DNA of 64,000 nucleotides from Dioscorea cayenensis subsp. rotundata (GCF_009730915.1 NC_052474.1:7103501-7167500); one strand, 5' to 3'; counted from the stretch's first letter, positions 12,752 through 26,581 are shown. Made by a program: numbers and translations. The notes: generated by a model not told the origin, from the sequence alone.

Positions 12752-13440
12752 ATCGTGTGGAAGAATGACGCGTCGATCGACTACACGCGACGGGTTATAC
12801 ACTGCTTGAGGGGAAGGAGATGGTCGATCGATGATGTGATGGACGCTTTTCAGATGCATAATACAAAAAGTCGCCGAGCAAAGAGCCATATCCTTACAAG
12901 AAGGCGCCTCCATCGCCGATCGCTTCTACTGCTTATGTCAAAGCGGACGACGCGACATGACACAATTATGGCTATGATCGGGGATGCTGTCAAGCAACTC
13001 GCATGAAGTTCAAATTGTCATCCTCCCGATAATCATGAATGGCCACTTCCATGTCGTCGTCTCCGACAATGATAAACAAGAATACAGGGCATTATTCTTC
13101 ATGTCCCTGGAATCGATAAGGGACGCGTTGGACATGGTAAGTTCTTTAATTATCTGTTTGGTATTTAAATCGGTATTCTAATCTCGACTTGCATATCTCG
13201 ACAGCGGAATCTATTCGACCTTTGTGCTCGATACGGAGTTAAGCGAGTCGGCGACAGAAAGTACCCGCTCGTGCACGACACGTAAAACCCCACGCTAAAA
13301 ACAAGGAAGCGCCGATTGCGCCGGCTCACGTCATGCGGTTTATCGAGCATTACTGTGGGGTGAGAAGTTACGGCTACCGCAGAGCAGACGTCTCACCTCG
13401 GATTACGGTATGTTACCCGCGATACTTAAGGAGGGAGGGC
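12752..13440 (+). pseudogene. ULP1-like (peptidase C48) domain
   Basis: A first exon (12752-13136) follows an AG acceptor and ends at GT. It contains LRGRRWSIDDVMDAF and then NGHFHVVVSDNDKQEY, the region that carries the catalytic His and the following acidic residue in ULP1/SENP cysteine proteases. A second exon starts at 13205 (NLFDLCARYGVKRVGDRKYP) and contains TSCG near 13328-13339, the usual site of the nucleophilic Cys. The frames shift at least twice, so the protein is broken as given. The family cleaves SUMO or SUMO-like conjugates; transposon copies have no proven substrate. Confidence 0.6.
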
Positions 13441-13547
13441 ACGGCGTCCACGACAAAGGGGTCGTCAAGCGGGTTAAATTGCTTTTTTGAATAACATGTC
13501 TTCAGTATATCCGATCATCAATTTTGTTTTCAAATGTAAATCTGACA

Positions 13548-14107
13548 AATTCAATTCATTGTTTTCGTGTTCGAAGAACATGACTTAGTATATCTTAATG
13601 TAAATTTTTGTTTGTTTTTGAATTAGTAAAGCGGGTTAAATTCCATTCGGTTTTATTTCATTGTTTAATTTACGTTGTGATTGTGTACATTTCACTTTCA
13701 TTGTTTAAATATAGTATATATCGCTTTAAACATCGGGTTTTAAATATTTCAAATTACGGTGTACCCGCTTTAAAATAACACTTTCTCTGTTTAAATGAAT
13801 GCACTTATTGTTTAACTAAATATGGAAAGTTGCCCATCAATACACAATTCAATTCATTGTTTTTGTTTTCGAAGAACATGACTTGTATATCTCAATGTAA
13901 ATTTTTGTTTGTTTTTTCAATTGTAAAGGGTGTTAAATTTCATTCGGCTTTCATTTCATTGTTTAATTTACGTTGTAGTTGTGTACATTTCCGCTTTCAT
14001 TGTTTAAATATACCATATATCGCTTTAAACATCAGTTGAAATATTTCAAATTACAGATGTATCCGTTTAAAAATAACAAATGTCTCCGTGTAAATACATT
14101 CAATTCA
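13548..14107 (+). repeat. Tandem duplication, about 298 bp period, two units
   Basis: Units start AATTCAATTCATTG at 13548 and 13846 and stay alignable to about 14107. Differences include both substitutions and indels, so this is an old duplication. The repeat consists of the same GTTTAA-bearing spacer DNA as other parts of this element. Confidence 0.85.
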
Positions 14108-14108
14108 G

Positions 14109-14531
14109 TTATAAATACACAATGTTTCCCGTCATCGTCTTCGGTTTATTAACAATGCCTAGTCGTGCATGGCGTTTCATCAGAAGATCGCCGATCGTGA
14201 CCGGATCCTCGCAGTGCCGCTGATGTAACTCGCGGACATCAAACGCCACGACTCGATCCTCTTCGTCTAGGCCGCCCAGTCGCCTTCTAATCACAAAGGT
14301 CGCAAACGAGCTCACGATTTCGTCCCCAAGGCCTCGCTCATCGTCGGGTATGGGGAATATAGCTTCATTGTATGCCAGTTTGTAATTGTCGACGGTGATT
14401 ACGGCTAATTGATTCTCAAGATAAGGAAGAAGGCTCACGAAACATCCTTTCAGATAGAGTGGTTGTCCATGGGAAGAGGAGGAGGAGGAGGAGGAGGAGG
14501 ATGATGAGGACGACGAGGAGTGGTTGTCCAT
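14109..14531 (-). CDS. Unidentified 140-residue ORF with poly-Ser N terminus
   Basis: This is an uninterrupted minus-strand frame inside the MULE-like element, opposite to the ULP1-like gene. It begins MDNHS followed by about 15 serines coded by a TCC/GAG-rich tract, then a compact region containing GLGDEIVSSFATFVIRRRLG and LHQRHCEDPVTIGDLLMKRH. There are no membrane segments and no known domain. Being the only clean frame in the element, it may be expressed. Alternatively it is the last exon of a longer minus-strand gene whose upstream spacer (14770-14960) carries the same spacer motif in reverse orientation. Confidence 0.45.
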   Translation of the reverse strand: MDNHSSSSSSSSSSSSSSSSHGQPLYLKGCFVSLLPYLENQLAVITVDNYKLAYNEAIFPIPDDERGLGDEIVSSFATFVIRRRLGGLDEEDRVVAFDVRELHQRHCEDPVTIGDLLMKRHARLGIVNKPKTMTGNIVYL

Positions 14532-15470
14532 CGGGGAGGTTCTTCCCGGTTATTTATGGTGTGAAGTCCGCAGCGGTCGACTCTTCAGTATCCGAGAAAA
14601 AGTTAAACGCGCATGTCGATCATCGATCGATGAGAACGAACGGGTGTTCGGAATTTGAGTTATCATCGCATAAGAATTAATGCCGCCATTAATTCTTACG
14701 CACGGATACCATAACCTCACACCGCCACGTGCCACATGCCAACAATTCAGGATCAAACGAAAAAGATCACCGCTTTACTGCAGAGACTTTGAGAATTTAC
14801 ACGCTTATGAATAGTTATACATGTAAAGATAATGTTAAACGGAGATGGGAAGTATTAAACGGATATGACAATTATTAAACATATTAGTAAAATATTTAAA
14901 CGGATAATAGCAAATAGTTAAACATTATTTAAAAATATACAAATAGATAACCATAAACGAGAAGAACTTTACAACGAAATGAACTCATCGTATTCATCGC
15001 TCTTTCCTCGCCGTAATACAACTTTACAACCATAAACGAGAAGACGATAATGGCACATGCTCGCTCGACAATAAAATCGACTACATCTCATTCGAAGATG
15101 AAGTGCACTTGACTAATCCGATGGAAATCAATTTCATTTTCCGCTCGAGAAACCGATTTATATATTTCGGTATGATAATGAGGAGAATAACAAGATGTAA
15201 TGTAACTCCTCGGCATTGTCTCATCGAAACCAGTAGCAAAGTCCCTTCAAAAGGTCGAACACGATGTGATTTGGCGCTTTCCTTTCCCACTATTTTTCGG
15301 GGCCAAAAATGGGATTTCACAACATGGACCCATTTCGAAGTGAGCAGTGAGGGGTAAAGGGAAGTTAAACACTAACCCGAAGGGTCATCGTGGTGTGTAA
15401 AAAGTAGGAGGGGTTTTTGGGTAAGTTTTGAAAAATTACGAGGGGTGAACAGTAATTTTCCCAAAAAAAA

Positions 15471-16154
15471 ATTGTCCTAATTTTTGTGTTGTATTATTTA
15501 TTTATTTATTTTATTGCGGTTCAAAATTTCTTGTGTTAAATAAATAGATGTTGAGACAAAGATTGTGTGGGCCACGCTTGGTAATATTGGGAATCAACTG
15601 ATGAAGGACGATAGGTGACTAATTTTTGGTAAAAATTTTAGAAAAATTGATTAAAGTAATTTCACTCTTTATATCTTCTTTTCCTTTCCCACCCTTTGTA
15701 CTTGTATCAATCTCTTCTCCCCCCCAAAGTTTAAATTATGGAAAACAATCTCACTTAAAATTTAAATTCTCTCATCCTTTTATTTTCAAAATATGGATAC
15801 GTTGACAATTTAATTCAAGAGTATTAATTTAAATGTGACTTGCTAGAATTTGATTATGATTATAAATTTATAATGTTAACACTAATGTGACTATGATCAA
15901 ATTCCAATTAGAATATGAATCCAAATAAAATTTTGATGAATGGTTTAGTATAAACATATTTCTTATATGATTTTTTTATTATTTTAAATTTAAATTATTT
16001 ACACAATAATTTTTATATTTTAAAAGTATAGTACTTATGTATAATTATTATATTAATACCCCTAACAAAGATATTTAAGCAAATAGAAATTTAAAGATTA
16101 AAAACTCTTATTTTAACAAAGTTGTTTTTAAATGATTTAATGGTGAGCGATGCT
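15471..16154. other. Intergenic, AT-rich
   Basis: Nothing recognisable is seen between the MULE-like element and the foldback element. Confidence 0.5.
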
Positions 16155-16859
16155 GGCATTCATTTTGGGTGAAGTGAGTTAAAGTGGGGAACTTAGGAAG
16201 TATCACTTTGGCGTTCATTTCAAGGAAAGTGTGGAGAAGTTGTGCTTTTCATTTGTGTTAAAGTGAGAAAAATGACATTTTTCCTCACTCTGATTTGAAT
16301 TTTGAATTAATCTCATTTTAATATATATTTTTTTTACTAAAGTGGGAAGTAAGTCAATCTATAAAAATCACTTCCTTTCACTTACAAAGTCTTTTTTGAA
16401 CTCATATAACTTCAACATCTAAATCCTTTGGTTTTATTCTTATTTTTTATGACCAATGAACATCAGAAGTCCTAAAGTGATAACACTTTCCCCCACTTGA
16501 AGTGGATTTTCCCCCATTTTCTGACTTCTCCCTATTTACGGAAAAATGAAGTGATCTCACTTTCACTACTTTTAATGTTTATTTTGTCAGAAGGTGAGAG
16601 TAGAATCGAAAAAATATATGTATTGAGTGAAGTTCTATGAGTTCAAAAAAACTTTGGAAGTGAGGAAAAGTGAGTTTTTATAGATTGACCCACTTCCCCA
16701 TTTCAGTAAAAAAAATGTTGAAATAGGTTTATTCAAAATCCATTTTAGACGAAAATGGGGGAAGTAGCACTTCCCCCATTTCAGGACAAATGAACTCCAA
16801 AAGTAAGGAAATCAGATTACTTCCCTTCACTTCTCCCTACTTCCCCTGAATTGAACACC
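16155..16859. mobile_element. Foldback MITE, 705 bp
   Basis: The two halves are long inverted repeats. For example AAGTCAATCTATAAAAA near 16350-16367 pairs with the TTTATAGATTGACCCACTT region near 16675-16697. The 22-base ends match at 15 positions as inverted repeats and begin GG. The flanking bases are GCT on both sides (16152-16154 and 16860-16862), a possible 3-bp target duplication as in PIF/Harbinger-type MITEs. There is no coding sequence. Confidence 0.7.
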
Positions 16860-17684
16860 GCTGACAGAAAAGTTTTCCTGAATGATATGGATGCCATCAT
16901 CTACGTTATTTTTTTCTATAAATCTTGTAAATATTATAAAATATTATAAAATCTTACCTAAAACTCTAAAATGCAAAAATTCAAATATTATAAAATTTTT
17001 ATACCTAAATCTTAAATACTAAATCTGTAATCCTAAACCTGTTTTACAATTTAGGATTTAGATGATAAAAAAATTTATTTACAAAAAAAAAAAATGAAAG
17101 AAGGTGAAAGAATGATATGATGTTATATGAAAATCAATTTACATCCGCATCATTTAAAATAATAATTTTAAAATTTTAATTTTATAAAAATATCATTACT
17201 CTTGATGCATATTGATAATTCTAATGATTTAAATTGATAATATTAGATAATTAGTTCGGCTTGAAAAAAAAACCCAGTTTTTGAACTTATTTATAGAAAC
17301 ACTCCTTTATTGTCGACTTTTTCATAGAAAAAGATTCAGAAAAAGGACTATAATTAAAATTTGAAAAAAACTAGAGGATGTTTTTTTGTAATTCGACGCC
17401 CTTTCTCTTCCTATCCTTGTTCGTACCCCTAAAAATCTCTTTCGATCCCTCGTCAATGTCGTCATCTGCGCCCGTGGCTTCGATCCCTTGATTTTTCTGC
17501 ACTTTTTATCGAATCCGCTGATCGATTTCGATTTCTTCGACCCTGCTCTCTGATCTCAGCATCTAGATCGATACCATCTTTGGTTTTCTTTTCAAATCTA
17601 AGATTTTTTATTGTTCGCCATCGTTGATTTGATCGAAGCTTCTTTTTGGCTGTAAGTCCTGCCGATTTTGATCGAATCCTTGAT
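16860..17684. other. Intergenic and 5' leader of the NC2beta gene
   Basis: AT-rich up to about 17380. From 17390 on it is a C/T-rich leader, probably the 5' UTR and promoter of the gene starting at 17685. Confidence 0.5.
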
Positions 17685-20600
17685 ATGGAGCCGATGGATA
17701 TTGTTGGGAAGTCGAAAGAAGATGTTTCTCTTCCGAAAGGTATGAATTTTATTTTGAAATCTCTGAAAATTTGGCTTTTTATGATTCGATTACTTCATTG
17801 CGTTTTGTGTTAAGTTGAAGCCTCAGATGATACTTTTTTTTTAAAAAATATATATATATATTTCTGCTGATTAGGGTTCGGGAGAGGAAATTTTTGAGAT
17901 TTAGTTAGTGAATTGGAAGATTTATTTGATTTACTGATCATAAGTTTTAGGCACTTTGTGCGCTGTTGGATCTGAAACATTGCTGTTTTTAATTCTCTTC
18001 AATATCTACTTGTAATTACTACGTGTTGATTTGTGGATCTGTGTGGAAATCCTTGACTTTGTGTTCGTGCTTGTCTTTTTTTATTATGCCATACTTTCGC
18101 ATTATGTTTATCCAAGCCTTTGATATAAATTTATGTCGATTTGTTATTGATTTTCAATGTGATCTTGTGGAAAAAATTATCGTTTAGGTAAAATGTCAAG
18201 TATTGATCAATTATTACATCAGTTTGAAAAGTGGAAACTCTTAGAATGAGTACACAAGCATTTTTTTTCAGATTGTGCTTTGGATTGTACTCGCCCTGTA
18301 TGCTGTATGTCGAGGAAATGGACATCTATAAATTCTTTATTGGTATAATGGAATCCCTAATTTATCACTGTTGTTTCCCTCATCTTGTCCATCCTTGGCC
18401 TTGCAACCAAATTGGCCTCTGGATTTCCTTCCCCGATCCTTATCTACACTGTCCTCAGGCCATAGTAGTTCGGCACCTCACCTTTGCCTTGCTATGTGAG
18501 AGTCATTTTAAAAACAATGAGGTTTCCAAAGAGGCCAGCATGTATACCTTGTAGGTGGTAGAGTGTTGACTAGTTTCCTAGATGAATGTACAAAATTCCA
18601 TCACTTGAAGGTGGAAAAGATCTGCTCATCATTATGAATCAGGATGTGCAAATTTTGGTTGATGGTTTAAATAGGAGTTGTTATTTTCAAAGAATTTGGC
18701 TTTCCAAACATTCAATATCTTTATATATTTATCTCAGTTATAATTTTAGAAAGACTCATTTGGTCATTTTGATTTATTGTTTTCTGTCTCTTGTTATTCC
18801 TATCATTCAATGTCACTTTTTAAATGATAGTTGTTTCCTGTCTGATATTAGTTATTTCCACAAGTGTGCTTTGGTAATGAATTTTATTATTCACAATTCT
18901 GTGCTGTTAAAATTTGGCTATTTGATGAATTGACTGTTATTTCTACTATTAGTTGTATGAAGTCTTATGTAAATGTGTTAACTCCTCTTGTGTTACTGAT
19001 TCAGTACTTTTTCTACTTTCAGCAACTATGTTTAAGATCATCAAGGAGATGTTGCCACCTGATGTTCGTGTTGCAAGAGATGCTCAGGATCTTATTGTTG
19101 AGTGTTGTGTGGGTAAGTTATGTTCGTTGTCATGCTATCTCTTCATTCTGCATGCCCACAGCTTCATATATTTTCTTGCAGCAATTAATTCTGCATTGGC
19201 CAATTCATCTATTGGGTGGTTCCTTTAAAATGTGATTGATGTATGAATAAAATTTGAAGCAACTATGTTCATATTTGTATGGTGCCTTATGACTATGTCA
19301 ATAATTCTTGTATGGGACGTTATGATTCTCACTTAGTAAAATGAAACACCCATGCACATTAGTGAAGAAATAAACTTCTTCACTCAAGCATCAGTCACTG
19401 GTTAGGCTAATAATTGATTGTGAATGAAAGACAGAAAGAAAAGAAAACATGGATTTTGAGTCATCCTTTGGAAAGCTTTGCTGAGGATTGTTACTTTTGA
19501 AATCGGTGATGAGTATACAATCCCTGGAAGCAAGAAGAGCATCTGGAGAACCAAATATCACTCAAAGCATGAAGAATTGCATGGTGTCGGTGTTTGGATG
19601 TTAGGTGGATAAAATGTCACAAAATTATTTATATTGATTTGGAGGATCTGAATTAGCATTATGTTGTTCTATGAGAATCCTTTGGCTTGGAGTAAATTTT
19701 ATGAATAATTATTAAGTTTATCTGTTGGTCTCTATTTCTCAGACTGTTTGTTGGCCATTGTTCACTTATATTGTCCTTTGTTCATTTTGTTGCAGAATTC
19801 ATCAATCTCGTTTCTTCAGAGTCTAATGAAGTTTGCAGCCGAGAGGATAAAAGGACAATTGCACCAGAACATGTGCTCAAGGCCTTAGAGGTAGTTTATG
19901 CGACCAGATACATTTTACCTTATGGATTCTCTATTTTAATTATTTTCCTTGTTTCTGTTGTTTTGGTTAAAATGGCATAACTCTGATTTATAGGATTACC
20001 GATAATCATAAAGCCCAAGGAATTTTATTAGTCAAATACTATAACCATCTAAAATGCAGCATGTTTACAATTTTTTCCTGTGTGCCTGACCCAAGGGCAT
20101 TCAGTTATTTATGACCCTTTGTAAGAATTATGAGTGAACGAGAAATCATTGATTTTGGATAACTCTTCGTATAGCATCAAAGTTACATGTGAACTGCTTC
20201 CATAATCTTATAGCCTAATATGTAATATGTATTCATTGACACCCACTTAATTCAGTTTTGATTTAAATTTTTTTCTTATGTTCTTATCCATTTGTATTGG
20301 CATATTAGGACATTTTTTTATACTTGTTGGAAAAATAATTGTATTGAATTTGCAGTATGGACAAGTGGCTAACAGTACTACTTGACAATTGACCTATGAG
20401 AACATGAAAGACAATATTTGGTATACATTAACATGCTTAAACACTGCACCCTCAACTTCTACTCAACTATTATGCACACACACTGGCATCCGCATACAGA
20501 GCTTTTCATTCATGACCATCCTATCAGCTGTTGCATGTCAAGATTCATTTATATATAAAAAGTGTCTTATATTTTGTGTGAGATACTGAAAGAACCACCT

Positions 20601-21235
20601 TCAAATAAAATTGAGGATTCGTATTTCTTAATTGTATGCAGCAAACACGATTCCTTATATATATATATATATATATTCGTTTAACCAGAACCTGGCTTTT
20701 GGAAAACTGGAATTTTTGACTCCCAGCTTGGAGTTCTCTGGTGTAAATGAAATACCGGCAAATTGGAGACTTGACAATATATGCCTTGAGTTATTGATAA
20801 GAAGTTGGCCTCCTAGTTATTGAATTTTCTACTTGAACAAGATGCCTTCTTCATAACCTTGTGGTTAAATCTATTTTTGGTTTGATCTGATCCACCATTG
20901 TCACCAGGTTCTTGGTTTTGGGGAGTATATAGAGGAGGTTTATGCTGCATATGAGCAACACCGGCAGGAGACACTGGTTAGCATCTCTCTAGTTTTCCTC
21001 CTTGTCGTGTATTCCCTTCTTTCACTTATTATTTATTGTGTGCGCACGCACTTGATGCTCCTTTAAAATTCAGCAGGATTCCCCAAAAGGTGGCAAGTTC
21101 AGCGGAAATGAGATGACCGAGGAAGAGGCCCTGGCTGAACAGCAGAGGATGTTTGCTGAGGCCCGTGCAAGAATGAACAATGGATTGAACTTGCAGCAGA
21201 AGCAACTGGACTCAGAGCACGCATCAGACAGCTAA
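17685..21235 (+). CDS. DR1: NC2 beta / Dr1 transcriptional repressor subunit, histone-fold
   Basis: Five exons (17685-17739, 19023-19112, 19796-19890, 20908-20976, 21077-21235) with consistent phases give 155 residues starting MEPMDIVGKSKEDVSLPKAT. The histone fold spans about residues 19-100 (KIIKEMLPPDVRVARDAQDL, REDKRTIAPEHVLKALE, LGFGEYIEEVYAAYEQH). It is followed by the family tail EEALAEQQRMFAEARARMNN. Dr1 pairs with NC2alpha (DRAP1), binds TBP on promoters and blocks TFIIA/TFIIB entry, repressing RNA polymerase II transcription in the nucleus. Length and exon layout are normal for plants and no frameshift is needed. The last intron has a tandem CAGCAG acceptor, so an extra Gln is possible. 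Confidence 0.93.
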
Positions 21236-23113
21236 TAGTATCTTCATTTTAAATAGCTTATTATGCTTGTGTAGTAGTATCCATCGGGCCGGTCATAACC
21301 CCGCAAATCCGAGTATAGATGCATCTGTCTCCCCTTTCAGAAAATCTGCTGTTCTCTGTAATCTTTAGGCTTGAAGTTTGTAAATGTTATCGATTGACAT
21401 TGACTGTGTTAGTGAAAACCAAAATATAGATTTCCTTCTATTGGAAGTGCTTCATCCTTGCATTGCAAATCTCTTTCACTTCAGATCATTATTGTTCTTT
21501 ACTTTGTTTTAGTTTTCATGTCATGATACTGAGTGGGATTTATTATGTATTTTCCAAGTTTGTTTGCACCTGTTTTGATTTGCATATTTACATCCCAGCA
21601 ATCAGCAAAAATAAGTAAATAAATAAATGAAAGTATAGGGCAACGTTGAGTTTTATTAACTATATGAATATATGGATTTTACAGCAGTATATCTGCATTT
21701 GCATACTTTAGTTTAGCCTAGAATTTATAGATACAAATCAAATATTGTATTAAGGGGTGTATGTGTATTTAATATTACTAGACACACAAGAATTTCTTAT
21801 CTCTTTATTTTTGGACAAATCTCAGGAATGCTTGAACTTATTACCTCACAACGTGGTTGCCAATAAAAAAGAAGTTATGATATTTTTTAGGGGGTTATAA
21901 GTAAAAAGACCTCTTGCTTTCTATCTCCGGCCTTCTCGTTCGTGCAGAGAACCCTTTTATCTCTCAATCGAGCGTGGGGGTGTTGGAGATCGATCGAGGT
22001 AGAGATTTAATTGCATTCTAAATCTTTCTTGTTGTTCATCTAATTCATGCTTTTTCTTAGCAAATCATGAGCCATCGCCGTTTATCTATGTCTCTTTTTT
22101 GATCCTTGGTGCGATATTGATTTTGGGGGTTCAAAACTTCTTGCTTTTTGAGAAAAAAGTCGTCTTTGTTGATTTTTCGCAAGGATGTAGTGTTTTATTG
22201 TCGATCACTGTGGTCTTTGGTGTTTTAATTGCCTGCCTGATGTTAATGAATACCAGTTGTTTGATGAAATTCCCGTAGTTTAATGTGAGATCAACTATGC
22301 ATGGAAAGTTCAATTTTTTTCAGGAAACTTTCATGTATGAATTAATGTTGTGGAACTGGAGGGGATTAGGATGGGTTGAAAGATTTTTATGCCATCATGT
22401 TCATTTTCTAATGCAAGCTTGCTCGAATGTCTACTTCAATAACCATGAAATTTAGAATTTTGGGATGTAGCAACAGTAGCATTATACATTGCTTCTCCTC
22501 TCTGATTGGCTTTGTATAAGTGATTTTGTTTACTTTGCTTATTATTTAAAAAAAAATTCTTCAAACCTAAGCTTCATGTTTATCCCAGTAAATGACCCAA
22601 ACTTCCCTAGGTTTCCTCATTATTCAGGGGTGACACTAGCAATGCTGCTGATGAATACCCATGCAATGTCTTGTAATCAATGCTGGTTATTGTGTGGAAG
22701 CATAGAGAACACTAATCCAGCTGTATATGTGGTGTATGTCCCTGCTTATATTCATAGTACAGTAGGATCTAGTAGCGAATTGGACTTGAAATGTATAGAG
22801 TTGATGTTTATGTTCTATGGAGAGCACACAAAATATGCTCATCCCTTATTATGAGGCGAAGGTTTAATGATTCATTATCCACTTCAGAGAATGAGTAAAC
22901 TTGAGATCTGCTTCACACTTTTGCCAGAAGTATATGTGTTTAAACTATCTATGAAGATGATTTTGCTGTTAATTCTGAAATACTGCACTTATATGTGTGT
23001 GTGTGTGTGTGTGTGTGTATTTTCTGAAGAAGCTCAATATCATCAACTTCTTTATTCTTACGCTACTAACAAATGGGTAACTGGTGAAGCAGTGTCTTGT
23101 GTGATAGGACATA
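21236..23113. other. 3' UTR of NC2beta, then 5' leader/intron of the E2 gene
   Basis: The first 300 bp are likely the 3' UTR of the preceding gene. From about 21920 a C/T- and G-rich leader begins, followed by a long AT-rich stretch that is probably a 5' UTR intron of the E2 gene. A GT microsatellite is at 22994-23018. Confidence 0.5.
22994..23018 (+). repeat. (GT)n microsatellite
   Basis: About twelve uninterrupted TG units are present, in the probable 5' UTR intron of the E2 gene. Confidence 0.95.
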
Positions 23114-24819
<1,706 letters not shown>

Positions 24820-25767
24820 AAATTAGAACTGATTTGTTTTGTTTGATGAGAAATTGAAAATGGTGTTCTCTGGCAATGTACATGATCCTAGAACATAGAA
24901 ACTGTATGAACTCACTGACTTGTGTGATTGGAAACAAACTGGAAACAAATGCAACTCTCTTTTGTGATAAAGTTTTTGTGCCTTTTTCTGATTCACTTTC
25001 TTTGGATTTTTAAATGAAGAAAAATCAAAATAAATAATAAAGCAAATTTCATTTTTGTCGGACAGTTGATGCTAAATTCTCTTAGGCAGATTTTAATGGG
25101 AATTCTTTGTTTTCTAATTTTTCCGGAAACCCCATGTATTTCTTCATGTATCACAAAAAGGCTAACTAAAAATATTGGTTTTTAGCCATCTCATGGTTTA
25201 TCCGTAAGTATATTGATTTTTAGTCTGATATTATTACAAGGTGCAAAAGTATGGAAAGTATAGAAGGAATTCCAAATTACAAAAAGAGATAATGAATTGG
25301 CTATTTTGTCAAAAATTTTTAAATGTTTTTAAAAAGTTTGGTTCTGGATAAAATATTTGATCTCTTTTCAAAAATAAAATATTTACTGAAAGCTTCTAGA
25401 AATAAAGATATTTTTCATCCACAGAATCTAGACAATAAATAAATTATAAAATTGACAAATATATTTCTAACTTTTTAAACCACCTTCCTATTTTAATCAT
25501 CAAATCACCATAGCTATTAACAAAATAAATAAAAACAAAACAAACTTCAAATGTAAAATCCAAAAACAATCCCATATATGAAATACTTTGCAAATATAAA
25601 CTCACTCAATCCTACTAAAACTCAAACTCAAACTCAAACTCAAACTCAATCCTCATCATAACATATGACCAATTATATAAAGATCACTAAACCTTCCAAT
25701 TACTCTCCAAGAAAGTCCCTTCTTTTTTTCTCCTGTCTTATGATCAATAGAAAACAACAACTTAACC
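24820..25767. other. Intergenic with hexamer repeat and RING-gene promoter
   Basis: After the 3' UTR of the E2 gene the DNA is AT-rich. A five-unit ACTCAA hexamer repeat lies at about 25617-25650. A TATA-like ATTATATAAAG at about 25671-25681 lies about 90 bp upstream of the RING gene ATG. Confidence 0.6.
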
Positions 25768-26520
25768 ATGCCTTCTTCTTCTTCTTCTTCTTCCAATGTT
25801 CATCAAAGCCGTTTCAGTGATAATCCTTACTGGTACTACAACATCCATACTTGGTTAAGCAATGCAGATCTCCACAGCCTTAACGACGAAAGCCCGCGAC
25901 GTCGTCCTCCTTCATTCATTATTTACTTAAACTTTGCCACTCAAACAATCTCCAGTTTAATGAACCAAACCTTTTATTCCAATGATGAAGAATTCCCATT
26001 AACAATTGAAACAAAGAGATTTTCCATGTTGGATATCTGGGCAATGAATCAGCAAGACCATGCAGAGCAGGTTATCAATTCTTTTTTCATGAACACCACA
26101 AACGGAGCAGCATTGTCCATTGAGAGACGTCAATGTCTGGTCTCTAACATCTTTAATATTATCAAGTCCTTTCTTGAAGATGGTACCTGGATTGAGCATG
26201 ATCAGATCTTGATTGACTTAGAAGTGGTGGAGATTCAGCAAGATGAGGATTTAAGTGGGATGATTCTCCATGAATCTTTTGAAGATGCAGAGTTGAGGGC
26301 TTGTCCGGCATCACAGGCACTTTTAGAGAGTTTGGTGACCGAGGTGTTCTGTAAAAAAGGAGAAGAAGCAGTGAAGTGCATGATATGTTTGGATGAGCTT
26401 GTTACTGGTACTGAGGTTAAACGTTTGCCTTGTTCTCATCTATTTCATGGAGATTGCATTGATGGTTGGTTTGCACAAAAGGATTCTTGCCCGCTTTGTA
26501 GATTTACGTTGCATGATTGA
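25768..26520 (+). CDS. RING-H2 finger protein, probable E3 ubiquitin ligase
   Basis: This is a single-exon gene of 250 residues. The N terminus has a Ser run, and the middle has no recognised domain. Residues 204-244 form a full C3H2C3 RING-H2: CMIC, then CSHLFHGDC, then CPLC, with spacing C-x2-C-x14-C-x1-H-x2-H-x2-C-x10-C-x2-C, and the Trp after the sixth ligand that contacts the E2. Such proteins move ubiquitin from an E2 to a substrate; here the substrate is unknown. There is no transmembrane segment, so it is not of the ATL class and fits the soluble BCA2/RING-H2 group better. The frame is intact. Confidence 0.9.
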   Translation: MPSSSSSSSNVHQSRFSDNPYWYYNIHTWLSNADLHSLNDESPRRRPPSFIIYLNFATQTISSLMNQTFYSNDEEFPLTIETKRFSMLDIWAMNQQDHAEQVINSFFMNTTNGAALSIERRQCLVSNIFNIIKSFLEDGTWIEHDQILIDLEVVEIQQDEDLSGMILHESFEDAELRACPASQALLESLVTEVFCKKGEEAVKCMICLDELVTGTEVKRLPCSHLFHGDCIDGWFAQKDSCPLCRFTLHD

Positions 26521-26541
26521 AGATGAGCAGGAAGAGTTGGA

Positions 26542-26544
<3 letters not shown>

Positions 26545-26578
<34 letters not shown>
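26545..26578. repeat. (AT)n microsatellite
   Basis: An uninterrupted AT run begins 25 bp after the stop codon of the RING gene, so it lies in its 3' UTR. Confidence 0.95.

Positions 26579-26581
<3 letters not shown>

Larger units (their letters stand above)
9385..15470 (+). mobile_element. MULE-like DNA transposon carrying a ULP1-like gene
   Basis: The left end (about 9400-9495) and the reverse complement of the right end (about 15390-15470) share a degenerate terminal repeat ending in CCAAAAACCCCTCCT. Between them the DNA is clearly GC-richer than its surroundings. It encodes DUF1985-like and ULP1/C48-like protein parts, plus a separate minus-strand frame. No transposase is visible, so it would be non-autonomous. 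Mutator-like elements with ULP1-like genes are known (Kaonashi in Arabidopsis). Exact ends and a target duplication were not resolved. Confidence 0.6.

Noticed and set aside
25617..25650. AAACTC hexamer repeat as telomere-like DNA
   Set aside because: The unit is not the plant telomere repeat TTTAGGG and there are only about five copies; it is an ordinary microsatellite.
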